In this document: positions 43,177 to 52,187 of the stretch, one piece after another
How the letters are laid out: each line of letters begins with the position of its first letter
How positions within the stretch are numbered: position 1 is the stretch's first letter
Source: Flavobacterium weaverense
GTDB taxonomy: Bacteria > Bacteroidota > Bacteroidia > Flavobacteriales > Flavobacteriaceae
Length of the DNA stretch: 64,000 bases
NCBI RefSeq assembly: GCF_003688495.1
Contig: NZ_REFH01000008.1
Coordinates: forward strand, 372,001-436,000
Direction: 5' to 3'
Notes under the pieces: model-generated
Told to the model about the DNA's origin: nothing
The model's database searches: none
The model's input: the letters and a program-made list of their open reading frames with translations, nothing else
Position numbers and translations under genes: made by a program

Positions 43177-43240
43177 TTTCTCAAAGTAGATTTTCAATTC
43201 AGCCCTAGCTAAAAAATAACGAATATTTAATAAAGAATAA

Positions 43241-43954
43241 GTGCAAGTTAAAACCAAAGCAATCGTTATTTCGTCATTAAAATTTCAAGAAAAAAGCCTA
43301 ATTGTAAAGTGCTTCACATTATCCCATGGGTTAAAGTCTTATTTTGTTCGCGATGCTTTTTCCTCTAGAAAGTCCAATCAAAAAATCGCTTATTTCCAGC
43401 CGTTGACAATTCTTGAGATTGAGGCGGTTCATAAAAATAAAGGAACTTTAGAGAATTTTAAAGAGATAAAAATTGGTACGCCTTTTCACTCCATACATTC
43501 AGATATCTTTAAAAGTACGATTGTAATGTTTATTTCCGAAATCTTGCATCATTCGATTCATGAAGAAGAGAAAAACGAACCGCTATTTGAATTTTTAGAA
43601 GCGGCGTTAGAATGGCTAGATAATCATGACGAAATTGCCAACTTCCATTTGATACTGATGTTGGAAACTACAAAATATTTGGGTTTTTATCCTGACACTT
43701 CTGACGTTAATATGCCTTTTTTCGAAATGACAGAAGGTGTTTTTACACCTTTTCATGCAATTAGTTCATTGACTGAACATGAAACCAATTTATTTAAAAA
43801 ACTGATTGATTTAAAATTTGACAGTGATAAAAAAACCTTCCATGTTATCGAAAGACAAATCGTTTTAAAAGTATTAATTGATTACTATAGTTTCCATTTA
43901 GATGGTTTTAAAAAGCCTAAATCGTTAGATATTTTGAAGGAAATTTTTTCTTAA
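43241..43954 (+). CDS. recO: DNA repair protein RecO (GTG start)
   Basis: This 237-residue protein helps RecF/RecR load RecA at gaps. The N-terminal OB-fold is MQVKTKAIVISSLKFQEKSLIVKCFT, followed by GLKSYFVRDAF. The helical C-terminal domain is present, but the zinc-finger cysteines found in some RecO proteins are absent. The start is a GTG at 43241, which fits the family N-terminus; no ATG lies in a better position. It follows porZ by 64 bases and may share its transcript. Confidence 0.9.
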   Translation: MQVKTKAIVISSLKFQEKSLIVKCFTLSHGLKSYFVRDAFSSRKSNQKIAYFQPLTILEIEAVHKNKGTLENFKEIKIGTPFHSIHSDIFKSTIVMFISEILHHSIHEEEKNEPLFEFLEAALEWLDNHDEIANFHLILMLETTKYLGFYPDTSDVNMPFFEMTEGVFTPFHAISSLTEHETNLFKKLIDLKFDSDKKTFHVIERQIVLKVLIDYYSFHLDGFKKPKSLDILKEIFS

Positions 43955-44071
43955 TAAATTCTAAATTTTTTATATATATTTGGGCTTTCTTAAAAATAAC
44001 ACTTTTTAAATGTGTTTTCTTAAGTATAAATCAATAATAAGGCCTAATTATAAATAATTTAAAGAATACAA

Positions 44072-45964
44072 ATGAAAAAAATCACACTATCAATTATTGC
44101 CATTTTACTACTAAGTTTTTCTGGATATTCGCAGCGGAATTACGATGAAAAAATCACAACAGAATCCAATGTTCAAGATTTAGTGCAAAACGAAATTACT
44201 GGAATTGTTGTTTTTAAAGAAGGAAACACAATTAAAGGAATTAATCCAGATACTAAGAAAATAGTATGGACGTTAACTAGTGACGATTTTGGTAAAACTT
44301 CAGCTGCAGATATTTTGACAGATCCAGATTTTGGTAAAATATTCAAAGATAAAAGCGATTTGACAAGCATTGCAGGAAGTCCTTATGTTGAAGCGTACAT
44401 CAATTCAAAATTTATAATTATAAACACAGACACTGGGAAAGTAGTTTATAATTCCTCTAAAGAATCTTTTTGGGTTACACAATCTGATTTTCTTCCTGAA
44501 ACAGATGAATATTTGCTTACTCTAAAAAGTGGTGGTGATATGGCAATTGCATTAATTGACATGAAAACGGGTAATTTGAAGTGGAATACAGTCGTTGATA
44601 AAGCCAAATCATTGTTCAGTTTTTCTCTAAAAGAATCAGCGAATACAAATGTTGCTCGTGTAAACGGATCTGTTGTTTACTATTTACTTTATGGTAAATT
44701 GTACTCTTTTGAGAGAGAATCAGGAAAGTTAAATTGGAAAGCTGACGAAGATTATTCAAAATTCTTTCTAACTCAAAACGATAAAAATATCGTTGTTGTA
44801 AATAGTAAAGGGTTATTATCTACAAAGGAATACTTAAATGTCTTGAGCACAGAAACCGGTAAAAGTATTTGGAAAGAATCTATTAAAACTAAAAAGGTAA
44901 TTTACTTAGAAGACTGGGGAACAAAGTTATTGATTGCACATTATGGTGGTTTTAACTTTTTTGATTTAAACTCAGGAGAGAAAATTTGGAAAAAAGATGC
45001 TAGAGGAGATGGATTAAAAAAAGTAATTCCTATTGAGCAAGATTTTTTATATGTTGCAGAAAATGAAATGATGCTTATCGATAAAGACGGGCAAAAGATT
45101 TGGAAAAAATTTATAGAAATTGCTGATGATAAAGAAGATCCTATTTATTATCTAGGAAGAGTAGGTGAAAAAGTGATGTATCTTACAGGAACTTATGGTA
45201 ACATGGTAGATTATAAAACAGGCGTTAAACTATGGAAACGTAATATTAAGTTTAACGAAAAAAGACCAGTACTGCCTACTTATGACGAGCCTACAAATTC
45301 TTACTTAGTTTATAATGACGAGAAACTTTATAAATTTGATCCAAGTATAAGTGATAAGCCAGAGCCATTTGCAAAAGTGAATGTAAAAAATGAGAAAGAT
45401 TTAAATAGTATTGAAAATTATCCTTGGGGAGTTGCATTATCAGGACCAGTAGAAGTAATGGGTGTAGCGCTTGACGGAACTATTAAATACCACAACGTAT
45501 ATAAGCAGCCAGGAGAAACGGGACGAAGATTATTAAAAGGAGCTTCAATCGCCGGAAGTTTTGCAATGGGAGCGGCATCAGCGGTAAATGGATTTGCAGG
45601 ACAAGAAATTGATTTAGTTGTTAGAGATGAAAGAGGTAATATTGTTGGTAACATTCGTAAAGATGCTGATCAAAAATTATTGAAAAAATCTAAAAATCAA
45701 GCGGTAGCATCAGCAGCAATGGGAATTGTAGCAGCTAAATTTAATTCTCGTTTTAACGCGATGAAGCAAAATAGAGATTACTCATATATTTTTGCAAAAG
45801 CAGAAACAGGAGAGAAAGTCTTAGTGAAAGTTAGAAAATCAGATGGTGTTGAACTAGATAAAATTATCTTTATAAATAACAAACCAATTTATGAAATAGA
45901 TCCTGTCACTGAAAATATATTTTATGTTTTAGACAATTCAATTCAGATTTTTAATAAGAAGTAA
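44072..45964 (+). CDS. Exported PQQ-like beta-propeller repeat protein
   Basis: This 630-residue protein has a signal peptide (LSIIAILLLSFSGYS). Repeated propeller blades with the PQQ-type W motif are visible: KIVWTLTSDDFG, TGNLKWNTVVDKA, SGKLNWKADEDYS, TGKSIWKESIKT, SGEKIWKKDARGD, DGQKIWKKFIEI and TGVKLWKRNIK. There is no sign of a dehydrogenase active site. A glycine/alanine-rich stretch (LLKGASIAGSFAMGAASAVNGFAG) interrupts the C-terminal third and could be membrane- or lipid-associated. The function is unknown. A TATATTTG element lies near 43975-43982, and a hairpin with T8 follows the gene. Confidence 0.8.
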   Translation: MKKITLSIIAILLLSFSGYSQRNYDEKITTESNVQDLVQNEITGIVVFKEGNTIKGINPDTKKIVWTLTSDDFGKTSAADILTDPDFGKIFKDKSDLTSIAGSPYVEAYINSKFIIINTDTGKVVYNSSKESFWVTQSDFLPETDEYLLTLKSGGDMAIALIDMKTGNLKWNTVVDKAKSLFSFSLKESANTNVARVNGSVVYYLLYGKLYSFERESGKLNWKADEDYSKFFLTQNDKNIVVVNSKGLLSTKEYLNVLSTETGKSIWKESIKTKKVIYLEDWGTKLLIAHYGGFNFFDLNSGEKIWKKDARGDGLKKVIPIEQDFLYVAENEMMLIDKDGQKIWKKFIEIADDKEDPIYYLGRVGEKVMYLTGTYGNMVDYKTGVKLWKRNIKFNEKRPVLPTYDEPTNSYLVYNDEKLYKFDPSISDKPEPFAKVNVKNEKDLNSIENYPWGVALSGPVEVMGVALDGTIKYHNVYKQPGETGRRLLKGASIAGSFAMGAASAVNGFAGQEIDLVVRDERGNIVGNIRKDADQKLLKKSKNQAVASAAMGIVAAKFNSRFNAMKQNRDYSYIFAKAETGEKVLVKVRKSDGVELDKIIFINNKPIYEIDPVTENIFYVLDNSIQIFNKK

Positions 45965-45984
45965 TTAACCAAAACCAGCAAAGC

Positions 45985-46013
45985 CATCAAGATTTAATTT
46001 TGATGTTTTTTTT
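45985..46013 (+). terminator. Intrinsic terminator after the PQQ-propeller gene
   Basis: CATCAA (45985-45990) pairs with TTGATG (46000-46005), followed by a run of eight T. The stem is short but the T tract is strong. Confidence 0.65.
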
Positions 46014-46023
46014 TATTTTAAAT

Positions 46024-47157
46024 CTATCTAGAAAACTGTTCGTCCAAATTTATTTTCCTTTTTGAAGTTAAAATAGGTTTATAATAATGGGTTTGACTTT
46101 TGAACAAAACATCTTTTAATGGAGCAACTTCTGTTTTATATTCAAAGCCTTCTTTGTCTACTAAATAAATATTTTCATTTTTCTTAGCTACGACATAGGG
46201 ACTATTCCCGAAATATTCTACTTCGTCATAAATAGCAGGAATAATTATTTTTTCTTTCGTCGCAAGACCAAATTTGTCTCCAAGTTTTAATCGAAATTCT
46301 GGACTATAAAGTCTATCAATAGAGTCGTAAACTGTCGGTATTATTTCATTGCCTTGAATATCTAAAATTCCCTTTTTATTATTTTTTTCTACCAGATAAA
46401 TAGGTTGTTTTTGGAAAATATAATCAGAAGTGAGAACTTCATAAACGATTGGAGCTATTTCTCTTCCCGAAGAATCGATAAGTCCCCATTTATTATTTAG
46501 TTTTACCTTAGCTGCATTGTCAGCAAAGGCATAAGCAAAGTCATACTTTGCACTGATTATTTCCTGTTTCTCGCCATTTACAAATCCCCACTTACCATTC
46601 TTGAATATTGGAAACAATCCAATTTGGTTCTCGAATTTAGTGTAATGACATGCTTTCTCAAAATCACTCCCGGCACCAAAAAACAGAAAATTTCCGCTAT
46701 AATCGTAGAAATCCATTATTAGTAAGTCACCGTCTTTATCTTGTCCAATACGTATCCGTTTTATATTTACTTTGCTGTAGAGCAACGGAACAAATGACTG
46801 TTGTTTTGAAAAATAAATTTCTATAAACCGCTCTTTACGCTCACCTTTTAATAGGAGTTCTCGCTGTATTGTCCCTTCTTTTGAATCAACTAAATAATTA
46901 AGTTTTACAATATTTGGCTCTTCGAAAATTAGATTGACAAAATCAGCTTTCTCACTATCAATATTGAAATTTTTTAGAAGATAACTAATATTTTTGTTTT
47001 TTGAACTCGCCTCAGATTTTCCGATATAGGTTCCACTTAACGTTTGTAAATCAGTTAATTTAATAAACGCTGCGGTTTTATTTATTCGATAAGTTCCACA
47101 AGAGTGTAGCATCAAGATTGCCAAAATAAGAGTGAGAATTTTATAATTTTTTTGCAA
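46024..47157 (-). CDS. WG-repeat lipoprotein
   Basis: This 377-residue protein has a type II signal peptide (KILTLILAILMLHSCGT; lipid Cys near residue 20). The N-terminal half is unassigned. The second half has WG repeats (KNGKWGFVNGEKQEIISAKYD, NNKWGLIDSSGREIAPIVYE, NKKGILDIQGNEIIPTVYDS, GDKFGLATKEKIIIPAIYDE). These repeats form a structural scaffold of unknown function that is common in Bacteroidota. It is likely anchored in a membrane facing the periplasm or surface. It is divergent from ileS and convergent with the propeller gene. Confidence 0.85.
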   Translation of the reverse strand: MQKNYKILTLILAILMLHSCGTYRINKTAAFIKLTDLQTLSGTYIGKSEASSKNKNISYLLKNFNIDSEKADFVNLIFEEPNIVKLNYLVDSKEGTIQRELLLKGERKERFIEIYFSKQQSFVPLLYSKVNIKRIRIGQDKDGDLLIMDFYDYSGNFLFFGAGSDFEKACHYTKFENQIGLFPIFKNGKWGFVNGEKQEIISAKYDFAYAFADNAAKVKLNNKWGLIDSSGREIAPIVYEVLTSDYIFQKQPIYLVEKNNKKGILDIQGNEIIPTVYDSIDRLYSPEFRLKLGDKFGLATKEKIIIPAIYDEVEYFGNSPYVVAKKNENIYLVDKEGFEYKTEVAPLKDVLFKSQTHYYKPILTSKRKINLDEQFSR

Positions 47158-47266
47158 AAGTTTGTTTTTTAATAAACTAAAAATACAAAAAATTAAATAT
47201 AGTGTAACGCCATTTAAAATTTATGAATTTTAATCTACTAACTCCTTTCCAAAAACTGCAATCTCT

Positions 47267-47297
47267 TTCGACTTTCGACATTATTTTATTACTTTCG
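47267..47297 (+). promoter_or_regulatory. Variant promoter of ileS
   Basis: TTCG (47267-47270), 19 bases, TACTTTCG (47290-47297). Both boxes are one base from TTTG and TAnnTTTG, and the spacing is right. The ATG at 47323 is 26 bases downstream. Confidence 0.45.
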
Positions 47298-47322
47298 CAC
47301 TTCGATTAAAGAAAAGGATAAA

Positions 47323-50300
47323 ATGAGCACAAAATTTACTGAATACAAAGGACTTGACTTACCTACAGTAGCGTCAGAAGTACTAGATTTTTGGAAGAAA
47401 GAAAACATATTCGAGAAAAGTGTAACGACACGTGAAGGGAACGAACCATTCGTATTTTTTGAAGGTCCACCTTCAGCAAACGGATTGCCTGGAATTCACC
47501 ACGTGATGGCACGTGCTATTAAAGATATTTTTTGCAGATATAAAACTCAAAAAGGTTTCCAAGTAAAGCGTAAAGCAGGTTGGGACACACATGGTTTGCC
47601 TGTAGAATTAGGAACGGAGAAGGAATTAGGAATTACTAAAGAAGATATTGGTAAAACCATTTCTATTGAAGAATATAACGAAGCGTGTAAAAAAACCATA
47701 ATGCGTTATACGGATGTATGGAATGATTTGACTGAAAAAATGGGTTATTGGGTTGATATGGAAGATCCATATGTGACTTACAAATCTAAATACATGGAAA
47801 CCGTTTGGTGGATTTTAAAGCAAATCTACAATAAGGATTTAATGTACAAAGGTTACACGATTCAACCCTATTCTCCAAAAGCGGGGACAGGATTATCGTC
47901 GCATGAAGTAAATCAACCAGGGAGTTATAGAGATGTAACTGATACTACTGTTGTTGCTCAATTCAAAGTAATTGATGCTCACAAAGAATTAGTATTCTCT
48001 AAGTTTTACGATTATATCACTTCAAAAAATTTACAGCATTATAAATTAGAAGCACTAGATTTAGATGAAATTTTCATCTTAGCTTGGACAACAACTCCAT
48101 GGACGTTGCCTTCAAACACAGCTTTAACTGTTGGTCCAAAAATAGATTATGCTTTAGTAAAATCATTCAATCAATATACTTTTCGTCCTTCGACAGTAAT
48201 TTTAGCTAAAAACTTAGTTGGAAAACAATTTGGTAAAGGATTTTTTGAAAGTTCTGAACCTGCTGATTTTGAAAATTTCAAAGAAGGTGATAAAAAAATT
48301 CCATACCAAGTTCTTGCAGAATGTAAAGGTGCTGATTTAGTTGACATCCGTTACGAGCAATTACTAAAATTTGTTTTACCATACCAAAATGCTGAAAATG
48401 CATTTAGAGTTATTGCAGGTGATTTTGTAACCACTGAAGATGGAACAGGAATTGTACACACGGCGCCAACATTTGGTGCGGATGATGCAAAAGTAGCTAA
48501 AGAAGCTTCACCTGAAATTCCACCCATGTTAGTTTTAGATGAAAATGGAACTCCAGTTCCTTTAGTCGATTTACAAGGAAAATTCACTTCACATGTAGGT
48601 GAATATGCTGGTAAATATGTCAAAAATGAATATTACAACGACGGTGAAGCTCCAGAACGTTCCATAGATGTTGAGCTAGCTATTCGATTGAAAGAAGAAA
48701 ATAGAGCGTTTAAAGTGGAGAAATATGTCCACAGTTATCCACACTGCTGGAGAACCGACAAACCTATCTTATACTATCCTTTAGATTCTTGGTTTATAAA
48801 AATTACAGAAGTTAGAGATCGTATGTTCGATTTAAACGAGACCATAAACTGGAAGCCAAAAGCAACTGGTGAAGGCCGTTTTGGGAACTGGTTGAAAAAT
48901 GCTAATGACTGGAATTTATCTCGTTCAAGATATTGGGGAATTCCATTACCAATTTGGAGAACCGAGGATGGTCCCGATGCTTCGGGAGAAGAAATACTAA
49001 TTGGTTCGGTTGAAGAATTGTACAACGAAATAGAAAAATCTATTGCTGCTGGTTTCCAAAAAGAAAATCCTTTTAAAGGTTTCGAAATTGGAAACATGGC
49101 TGAGTCCAATTATGATCTAATCGATTTACATAAAAATGTAGTTGATGAAATCACGCTAGTTTCTGCTTCTGGTAAGCCAATGAAGCGTGAAGCTGATTTG
49201 ATAGATGTTTGGTTTGATTCAGGTTCAATGCCTTATGCACAATGGCATTATCCGTTTGAAAATAAAGATAAAATTGATCAAAATAAAGATTTCCCAGCTG
49301 ATTTTATTGCTGAAGGAGTGGATCAAACGCGTGGTTGGTTTTATACCTTGCATGCTATTGGGACTTTAGTTTTTGATAAAGTAGCTTATAAAAATGTAGT
49401 TTCTAATGGTTTGGTTTTGGACAAAAACGGACAAAAAATGTCTAAACGATTAGGAAATGCTGCCGATCCTTTCGAAACTTTAAAAGAATACGGTCCTGAT
49501 GCAACGCGTTGGTACATGATTTCAAATGCGAATCCTTGGGATAACTTAAAGTTTGACCTAGAAGGAATTGCTGAGGTTCGTAGAAAATTCTTTGGAACAT
49601 TATACAATACCTATTCATTCTTTAGTTTGTATGCCAATATTGATGGTTTCAAATATGCAGAAGCTGAAATCCCGATGAATGAAAGGCCTGAAATTGATCA
49701 ATGGATTATTTCAGAATTAAATACTTTGATAAAAGACGTAGATGGTTTTTATTCAGATTACGAACCTACAAAAGCGGCTCGAGCAATATCAGATTTTGTA
49801 CAAGAAAACTTAAGTAACTGGTACGTACGTTTATGTCGTCGTCGTTTCTGGAAAGGTGAATATGCACAAGATAAAATTGCAGCGTATCAAACATTATATA
49901 CTTGTTTGTTAACCATTAGTAAGCTTGGGGCGCCAATCGCTCCTTTCTTCATGGACAAACTTTACAGAGATTTAACTTTAGCTACACAGTCAGAGCAATT
50001 TGATAGTGTACATTTGGCCGAATTTCCTAAATACAATGAGCAATTTGTTGACAAATCGTTAGAGAGTAAAATGCAGAAAGCCCAAACGATTTCTTCATTA
50101 GTTTTATCATTGCGAAAAAAAGAAATGATTAAAGTGCGTCAACCACTACAAAAAGTAATGATTCCTGTTCTTGATGAAAACCAAAGAGCTGAAATTGCAG
50201 CTGTATCTGACTTGATAAAAGCAGAAGTAAATGTTAAGGAAATTGTGCTCTTAGATGATGCTTCAGGAATACTTGTTAAACAGATTAAACCTAATTTTAA

Positions 50301-50793
50301 AGCACTAGGACCGCGCTTTGGTAAGGATATGGGTCTGGTTTCTAAGGAGATACAAGGATTCACAAAAGAACAGATAAGTGAGTTAGATAAGAAAGGTACT
50401 TTAGAGGTAATTATTGGGGGAAATAATGTATTTTTAACCCTAGAAGATGTAGAGATTACATCGCAAGATATTGAGGGTTGGTTAGTCGCTAACTCAAACG
50501 GGATAACGGTTGCGCTTGACATTACAATTTCTGAAGAGTTGAAGCAAGAAGGAATTGCTAGGGAATTAGTAAATAGAATTCAGAATATCCGTAAAGATTC
50601 TGGATTTGAAGTTACTGATAAAATTAAAGTCCAATTGAAAAGAGATGGGATTTTAGAAACAGCGATTCTGAAAAATGAAGATTACATCAAATCAGAAACA
50701 TTAACGAGCGATTTAGTTTTTGTAGACGAAATAGAAAACGGTACAGAAATTGAATTCGACGAAATAAAAACAATGATATTAATTTCAAAATAA
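47323..50793 (+). CDS. ileS: Isoleucine-tRNA ligase
   Basis: This 1,156-residue class I aminoacyl-tRNA synthetase charges tRNA-Ile. The HIGH signature is in PPSANGLPGIHHVMARAIKD (near residues 51-70), with AGWDTHGLPVE. The editing domain region includes WTTTPWTLPSNTALTVG and GTGIVHTAPTFGADD. KMSKRLGNAADPFE carries the KMSKS-type motif. The length and long C-terminal region fit the second IleS type. It starts an ileS-traR-lspA cluster; traR follows after 7 bases. Confidence 0.96.
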   Translation: MSTKFTEYKGLDLPTVASEVLDFWKKENIFEKSVTTREGNEPFVFFEGPPSANGLPGIHHVMARAIKDIFCRYKTQKGFQVKRKAGWDTHGLPVELGTEKELGITKEDIGKTISIEEYNEACKKTIMRYTDVWNDLTEKMGYWVDMEDPYVTYKSKYMETVWWILKQIYNKDLMYKGYTIQPYSPKAGTGLSSHEVNQPGSYRDVTDTTVVAQFKVIDAHKELVFSKFYDYITSKNLQHYKLEALDLDEIFILAWTTTPWTLPSNTALTVGPKIDYALVKSFNQYTFRPSTVILAKNLVGKQFGKGFFESSEPADFENFKEGDKKIPYQVLAECKGADLVDIRYEQLLKFVLPYQNAENAFRVIAGDFVTTEDGTGIVHTAPTFGADDAKVAKEASPEIPPMLVLDENGTPVPLVDLQGKFTSHVGEYAGKYVKNEYYNDGEAPERSIDVELAIRLKEENRAFKVEKYVHSYPHCWRTDKPILYYPLDSWFIKITEVRDRMFDLNETINWKPKATGEGRFGNWLKNANDWNLSRSRYWGIPLPIWRTEDGPDASGEEILIGSVEELYNEIEKSIAAGFQKENPFKGFEIGNMAESNYDLIDLHKNVVDEITLVSASGKPMKREADLIDVWFDSGSMPYAQWHYPFENKDKIDQNKDFPADFIAEGVDQTRGWFYTLHAIGTLVFDKVAYKNVVSNGLVLDKNGQKMSKRLGNAADPFETLKEYGPDATRWYMISNANPWDNLKFDLEGIAEVRRKFFGTLYNTYSFFSLYANIDGFKYAEAEIPMNERPEIDQWIISELNTLIKDVDGFYSDYEPTKAARAISDFVQENLSNWYVRLCRRRFWKGEYAQDKIAAYQTLYTCLLTISKLGAPIAPFFMDKLYRDLTLATQSEQFDSVHLAEFPKYNEQFVDKSLESKMQKAQTISSLVLSLRKKEMIKVRQPLQKVMIPVLDENQRAEIAAVSDLIKAEVNVKEIVLLDDASGILVKQIKPNFKALGPRFGKDMGLVSKEIQGFTKEQISELDKKGTLEVIIGGNNVFLTLEDVEITSQDIEGWLVANSNGITVALDITISEELKQEGIARELVNRIQNIRKDSGFEVTDKIKVQLKRDGILETAILKNEDYIKSETLTSDLVFVDEIENGTEIEFDEIKTMILISK

Positions 50794-50800
50794 TACGAAA

Positions 50801-51181
50801 ATGGCAGACGAAACAGTACGATACTCTGACGCAGATTTAGCAGAGTTCAAAGAGATTATCCTGAACAAGATTCAAAAAGCACAATCTGATTTAAATTTAA
50901 TCAAAAGCGCTTACATGAATGACTTGAATAACGGGACTGATGATACTTCGCCTACATTTAAAGCCTTTGAAGAAGGAAGCGAAACGATGTCAAAAGAAGC
51001 AAATTCACAACTGGCGATTCGTCAAGAGAAGTTTATACGTGACTTAAAAAATGCACTTTTCCGTGTAGAAAATAAAACATACGGAGTTTGTAAAGTTACC
51101 GGTAAATTAATTGGTAAAGACAGACTAAGAATTGTTCCTCACGCTACAATGAGTATCGAAGCAAAGAACTTGCAACGATAA
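50801..51181 (+). CDS. TraR/DksA family protein lacking the zinc finger
   Basis: This 126-residue protein has an N-terminal coiled coil (DLAEFKEIILNKIQKAQSDLNLIKSAYMND) and the DksA-like globular part (QLAIRQEKFIRDLKNALFRVENKTYGVCKVTGKLIGKDRL). DksA and TraR bind RNA polymerase in the secondary channel, with ppGpp as partner. The four-cysteine zinc site is reduced to one Cys (YGVCK), as I recall for the Bacteroidota branch. It is 7 bases after ileS and before lspA, an arrangement common in this group. A regulatory role is inferred from family. Confidence 0.88.
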   Translation: MADETVRYSDADLAEFKEIILNKIQKAQSDLNLIKSAYMNDLNNGTDDTSPTFKAFEEGSETMSKEANSQLAIRQEKFIRDLKNALFRVENKTYGVCKVTGKLIGKDRLRIVPHATMSIEAKNLQR

Positions 51182-51242
51182 GAATTTTACATTTTTAATA
51201 TTAAATTCCAAATTCCATAATTTACTTATAAAATTATTGGGA

Positions 51243-51277
51243 TTTGGAATTTAATTTTTAGAATTTACCTACTTTTG
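51243..51277 (+). promoter_or_regulatory. Promoter of lspA
   Basis: TTTG (51243-51246), 23 bases, TACTTTTG (51270-51277). The spacer is slightly long. The ATG at 51296 lies 18 bases downstream. It shows that lspA can be transcribed apart from ileS-traR. Confidence 0.5.
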
Positions 51278-51295
51278 CCCATTAAATTTTACAAA

Positions 51296-51898
51296 ATGTC
51301 ATTACGAAAAGCGTATCTCCTTATTTTTATTCTATTACTTGTTGACCAAGTTTCAAAAATATACATCAAAACTAATTTCATTTTAGGCGAAGAGGTTGAG
51401 GTATTTAAATGGTTTAAAATCTTGTTCATAGAAAATGAGGGAATGGCTTGGGGAACTGAAATACCAGGACAATACGGAAAATTATTCTTGACACTATTTA
51501 GATTAGTTGCAGTAGGTGGTATAGGGTATTGGTTATGGGATTCTGTTGAAAGAAAGCAAAGTTCAAATTATTTAATCGTAGCAATTTCACTAATTCTTGC
51601 GGGAGCTTTTGGTAACATTATAGACTCCGTTTTTTATGGCGTAATTTTTAATGACAGTCATCAAGAATTAGCGACACTTTTTTCAGATCAACCTTACGGA
51701 ACTTGGTTTCATGGGAAAGTGGTCGATATGCTTTATTTTCCTTTTTGGCACGGAATATTACCGAGCTGGTTACCAATTTGGGGCGGAAGAGAATTTACTT
51801 TTTTCAATGCGATTTTCAATGTAGCTGATATGGCTATTTCAACAGGAGTTGGAATTTTGATATTTTTCAATAAAAAAGCTTTTCACGAGCAAGTGTAG
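51296..51898 (+). CDS. lspA: Lipoprotein signal peptidase (signal peptidase II)
   Basis: This protein of about 200 residues cleaves prolipoprotein signal peptides at the lipid-modified Cys. It has four membrane helices (AYLLIFILLLVDQVSKIYI, LTLFRLVAVGGIGYWLW, LIVAISLILAGAFGNIID, ADMAISTGVGILIFF). The two catalytic aspartates are in AGAFGNIIDSVFYG and FNAIFNVADMAIS. The extra loop (GTWFHGKVVDMLYFPFWHGILPSWLPIWGG) is longer than in E. coli and typical of Bacteroidota. The ATG at 51296 is used because the TTG at 51275 overlaps the promoter. A very strong terminator follows. Confidence 0.94.
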   Translation: MSLRKAYLLIFILLLVDQVSKIYIKTNFILGEEVEVFKWFKILFIENEGMAWGTEIPGQYGKLFLTLFRLVAVGGIGYWLWDSVERKQSSNYLIVAISLILAGAFGNIIDSVFYGVIFNDSHQELATLFSDQPYGTWFHGKVVDMLYFPFWHGILPSWLPIWGGREFTFFNAIFNVADMAISTGVGILIFFNKKAFHEQV

Positions 51899-51937
51899 AT
51901 TATCTTTTACTTTTTCAATTATAGTTAGTACGCAAAA

Positions 51938-51977
51938 ACAAGCGCTCTTGATTACAATCAAGAGCGCTTGTTTTTTT
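51938..51977 (+). terminator. Strong intrinsic terminator of lspA
   Basis: ACAAGCGCTCTTGAT (51938-51952) pairs perfectly with 51957-51971 around a four-base loop, followed by seven T. The rest of the gap to 52187 is AT-rich with no gene; a TATTTTTG near 52152 may be part of a promoter for the next gene. Confidence 0.92.
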
Positions 51978-52187
51978 ACATTTATTCTCATAACATTTTT
52001 GAACGTGTAGTTATAAAGAAATCCTTCTCTTAACTCTAATATTTGGAATTACTAGCATCTTCATTCAGAAGTCGCAGTAAATGCGCGATTTAACAATTGT
52101 TAATTAATAGTTAAAGAAAAGAAGAACATTCGCTTTTGGGATGGTAAAAATTATTTTTGGAAAACTATAACCACTAAAAAATAATAA

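Noticed and set aside
43199..43212. CAGCCCTAGCT motif before recO resembling the end of the GGAGCTATT repeat family
   Set aside because: It is only about 11 bases, too short to call a repeat copy.
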